Below are positions 22,177 through 23,547 of a DNA stretch of 23,547 nt, one piece after another. A program made the position numbers and the translations under genes. Numbering within the stretch: position 1 is the stretch's first letter; each line of letters starts with the position of its first letter. The DNA comes from an uncultured Clostridia bacterium (lineage in GTDB: Bacteria > Bacillota > Clostridia > TANB77 > CAG-508), in the NCBI GenBank assembly GCA_944393755.1, contig CALYBF010000005.1, positions 1-23,547 of the forward strand, written 5' to 3'. The notes beneath the pieces were generated by a model. That model had not been told where the DNA came from. It ran no database searches and saw only the letters and a program-made list of their open reading frames with translations.

Positions 22177-23547
22177 TTAGTTCATATAGTCTCTTAACTT
22201 TTTACTTCTACTTGGATGTCTCAATTTTCTTAATGCTTTTGCTTCTATTTGTCTTATTCTTTCACGAGTTACATCAAATTCACGCCCAACTTCTTCTAGT
22301 GTTCTTGCTTTTCCATCTTCTAGTCCAAATCTTAGTTTTAATACTTTTGCTTCTCTTGGTGTTAATGTGTTCATTACTTCTTCTAATTGTTCTTTAAGCA
22401 TTGTATATGCTGCTGAATCTTGTGGTGCTGGGCTATCTTCATCTTGTATAAAGTCTCCTAAATGACTATCATCTTCTTCTCCTATAGGTGTTTCTAACGA
22501 TACTGGGTCTTGTGCTATTTTTTGTATTTCCATTACTTTTTCTACTGTTATTTCCATTTCTGCTGCAATTTCTTCTGGCGTTGGCTCTCTTCCTAATTGT
22601 TGAAGTAAGTGTCTTGATGTTCTTATTAATTTATTTATTGTTTCTACCATATGAACTGGTATTCTTATTGTTCTTGCTTGATCTGCTATTGCTCTTGTTA
22701 TTGCTTGTCTTATCCACCAAGTAGCATATGTGCTAAATTTAAAACCTTTTGTATAATCAAATTTTTCTACTGCTTTTATCAAGCCCATATTTCCTTCTTG
22801 TATCAAGTCTAAGAACAACATACCTCTTCCAACATATTTTTTCGCAATGCTTACAACTAATCTTAAGTTTGATTCTGCTAATTTTTGTTTTGCTTCTTCA
22901 TCGCCTTTTAATATTCTTTTTGCTAAATCTAATTCTTGGTCAAATGTTAAAAGTGGTATTCTTCCTATTTCTCTTAGATACATTCTAACTGGGTCATCTA
23001 CACTTATTCCTTCATAATTTGTATCTGTTATCTCATCTAATTTTAAATCTTCTACTTCTTGCAAATCTTCTATATCTGGCTCTTCATCTAAATCGTCATT
23101 TAAACTTACTCCCATTTCTTCAAAAGCATCAAACACTTTATCTATTTGGTCTGCATTTGCATCATCTAATTCTTTTGCTAAATCTCCATATGTTATTTGT
23201 CCTTGCTCTTTTGCTTTTTGTAATATTTTATTTACTTTTTCATTTTTTATATCTTCATCACTTTTTACTTCTTCACTCTTTGTAATTTCTTCTTTATTTT
23301 CCACTGCCACTTCTTCTTGTTTTTCTTGTGCTTTTTCTTCTTTTTTCACTTCTTCTATTTTTTCTGCTTTATCATCTTTATTTTCTTTTTCTACTTTTTT
23401 TGTTTTTGCAACTTTTTCTTTATTTTCTTTTTGTTTTGATTGTTTTGTTTTTGGTTTTTCTTTTATTTTTTCCTCTTTTTTATCTTCAATTTTCTTAGTT
23501 GCTTCTTTTTTGTTTATATCTTTTTTCTTTGTTTCTTTTGGTTCTTT
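22177..23547 (-). CDS. rpoD: RNA polymerase primary sigma factor RpoD/SigA, 5' end beyond the window
   Basis: The frame is open to the window edge, so the start is missing; 456 residues are visible. From the C-terminus: region 4 helix-turn-helix RTLEEVGREFDVTRERIRQIEAKALRKLRHP, region 3, region 2 with NLRLVVSIAKKYVGRGMLFLDLIQEGNMGLIKAVEKFDYTKGFKFSTYATWWIRQAI, region 1.2 DPVRMYLREIGRIPLLT, and region 1.1 near KILQKAKEQGQITYGDLAKEL. It recognises TTGACA/TATAAT promoters, as seen across this window. Before region 1.1 is an unusual Lys/Glu-rich, probably disordered extension. A GTG at 23349 has no proper ribosome site, and no ATG occurs upstream of it in the window, so the gene probably starts outside. 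The usual neighbour dnaG would be upstream. Confidence 0.96.
   Translation of the reverse strand, partial: KEPKETKKKDINKKEATKKIEDKKEEKIKEKPKTKQSKQKENKEKVAKTKKVEKENKDDKAEKIEEVKKEEKAQEKQEEVAVENKEEITKSEEVKSDEDIKNEKVNKILQKAKEQGQITYGDLAKELDDANADQIDKVFDAFEEMGVSLNDDLDEEPDIEDLQEVEDLKLDEITDTNYEGISVDDPVRMYLREIGRIPLLTFDQELDLAKRILKGDEEAKQKLAESNLRLVVSIAKKYVGRGMLFLDLIQEGNMGLIKAVEKFDYTKGFKFSTYATWWIRQAITRAIADQARTIRIPVHMVETINKLIRTSRHLLQQLGREPTPEEIAAEMEITVEKVMEIQKIAQDPVSLETPIGEEDDSHLGDFIQDEDSPAPQDSAAYTMLKEQLEEVMNTLTPREAKVLKLRFGLEDGKARTLEEVGREFDVTRERIRQIEAKALRKLRHPSRSKKLRDYMN

Noticed and set aside
22177..23349. GTG 23349 as the rpoD start
   Set aside because: The frame stays open and similar in composition to the window edge, and no ribosome site precedes the GTG at proper spacing. 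The gene is better called partial.
1..23547. tRNA, rRNA, CRISPR arrays, riboswitches and insertion-sequence transposases
   Set aside because: I looked for cloverleaf-type, repeated-spacer, known aptamer-like and transposase sequences in the intergenic stretches and saw none; gene-free gaps are all shorter than about 320 nt.

Overview
The window is very AT-rich and strongly strand-biased: every protein gene but one is read leftward (minus strand). It comes from a spore-forming, Gram-positive, low-GC Firmicute, most likely a Clostridia-type bacterium. The evidence is a sporulation block (YunB, SipL with LysM, Veg, YabG, SpoIIID), a sortase with an LPxTG-type secreted protein, consensus sigma-A promoters, strong GGAGG ribosome sites and a primary sigma factor of the Firmicute type. 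I cannot name the species.

Layout from left to right. 1-4000: sporulation block yunB, sipL, veg, yabG, spoIIID (engulfment/coat morphogenesis, coat protease, mother-cell regulator). 4100-6750: a four-gene leftward unit (tcdA, CmpB-family membrane protein, TPR-like protein, histidine phosphatase) that diverges from a rightward FAD-dependent oxidoreductase (6818-8380) across a palindromic two-promoter region. 8399-12202: AAA-ATPase/PD-(D/E)XK protein, a NifS-type cysteine desulfurase and a patatin-like phospholipase. 12331-12969: HigB/HigA-type toxin-antitoxin pair with promoter and repeated operator. 13289-16426: WG-repeat membrane protein and a HlyC/CorC-family CBS membrane protein. 16586-18468: sortase plus a thioester/SpaA secreted protein. 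18663-18730: a perfect 24-bp inverted repeat. 18737-20930: OmpR-type response regulator and sensor kinase. 21086-23547: MscS channel and the 5'-truncated primary sigma factor gene rpoD.

The most striking observation concerns the codon CGG. Three otherwise intact, unrelated genes (yunB, the AAA-ATPase/nuclease and the cysteine desulfurase) each break at one point and resume in the +1 frame. In all three the 0-frame codon at the break is CGG, and skipping its C restores a GGN glycine codon that fits the family. I scanned the other genes by eye for in-frame CGG and found none: CGG occurs often as a trinucleotide, but always out of phase. So every in-frame CGG I can find coincides with a +1 shift. 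Either a peculiar recurrent insertion error put C before GG three times, or this organism lacks normal CGG decoding and shifts +1 (or reads CGGN as a four-base glycine codon) at CGG. The second would be a codon-specific, genome-wide frameshifting system. The sequence alone cannot decide between them.

Other points of interest are an LPVTG motif that ends its protein with no membrane tail beside a dedicated sortase, Spo0A-box-like sites next to the veg and sortase promoters, and a Lys/Glu-rich N-terminal extension on the sigma factor.
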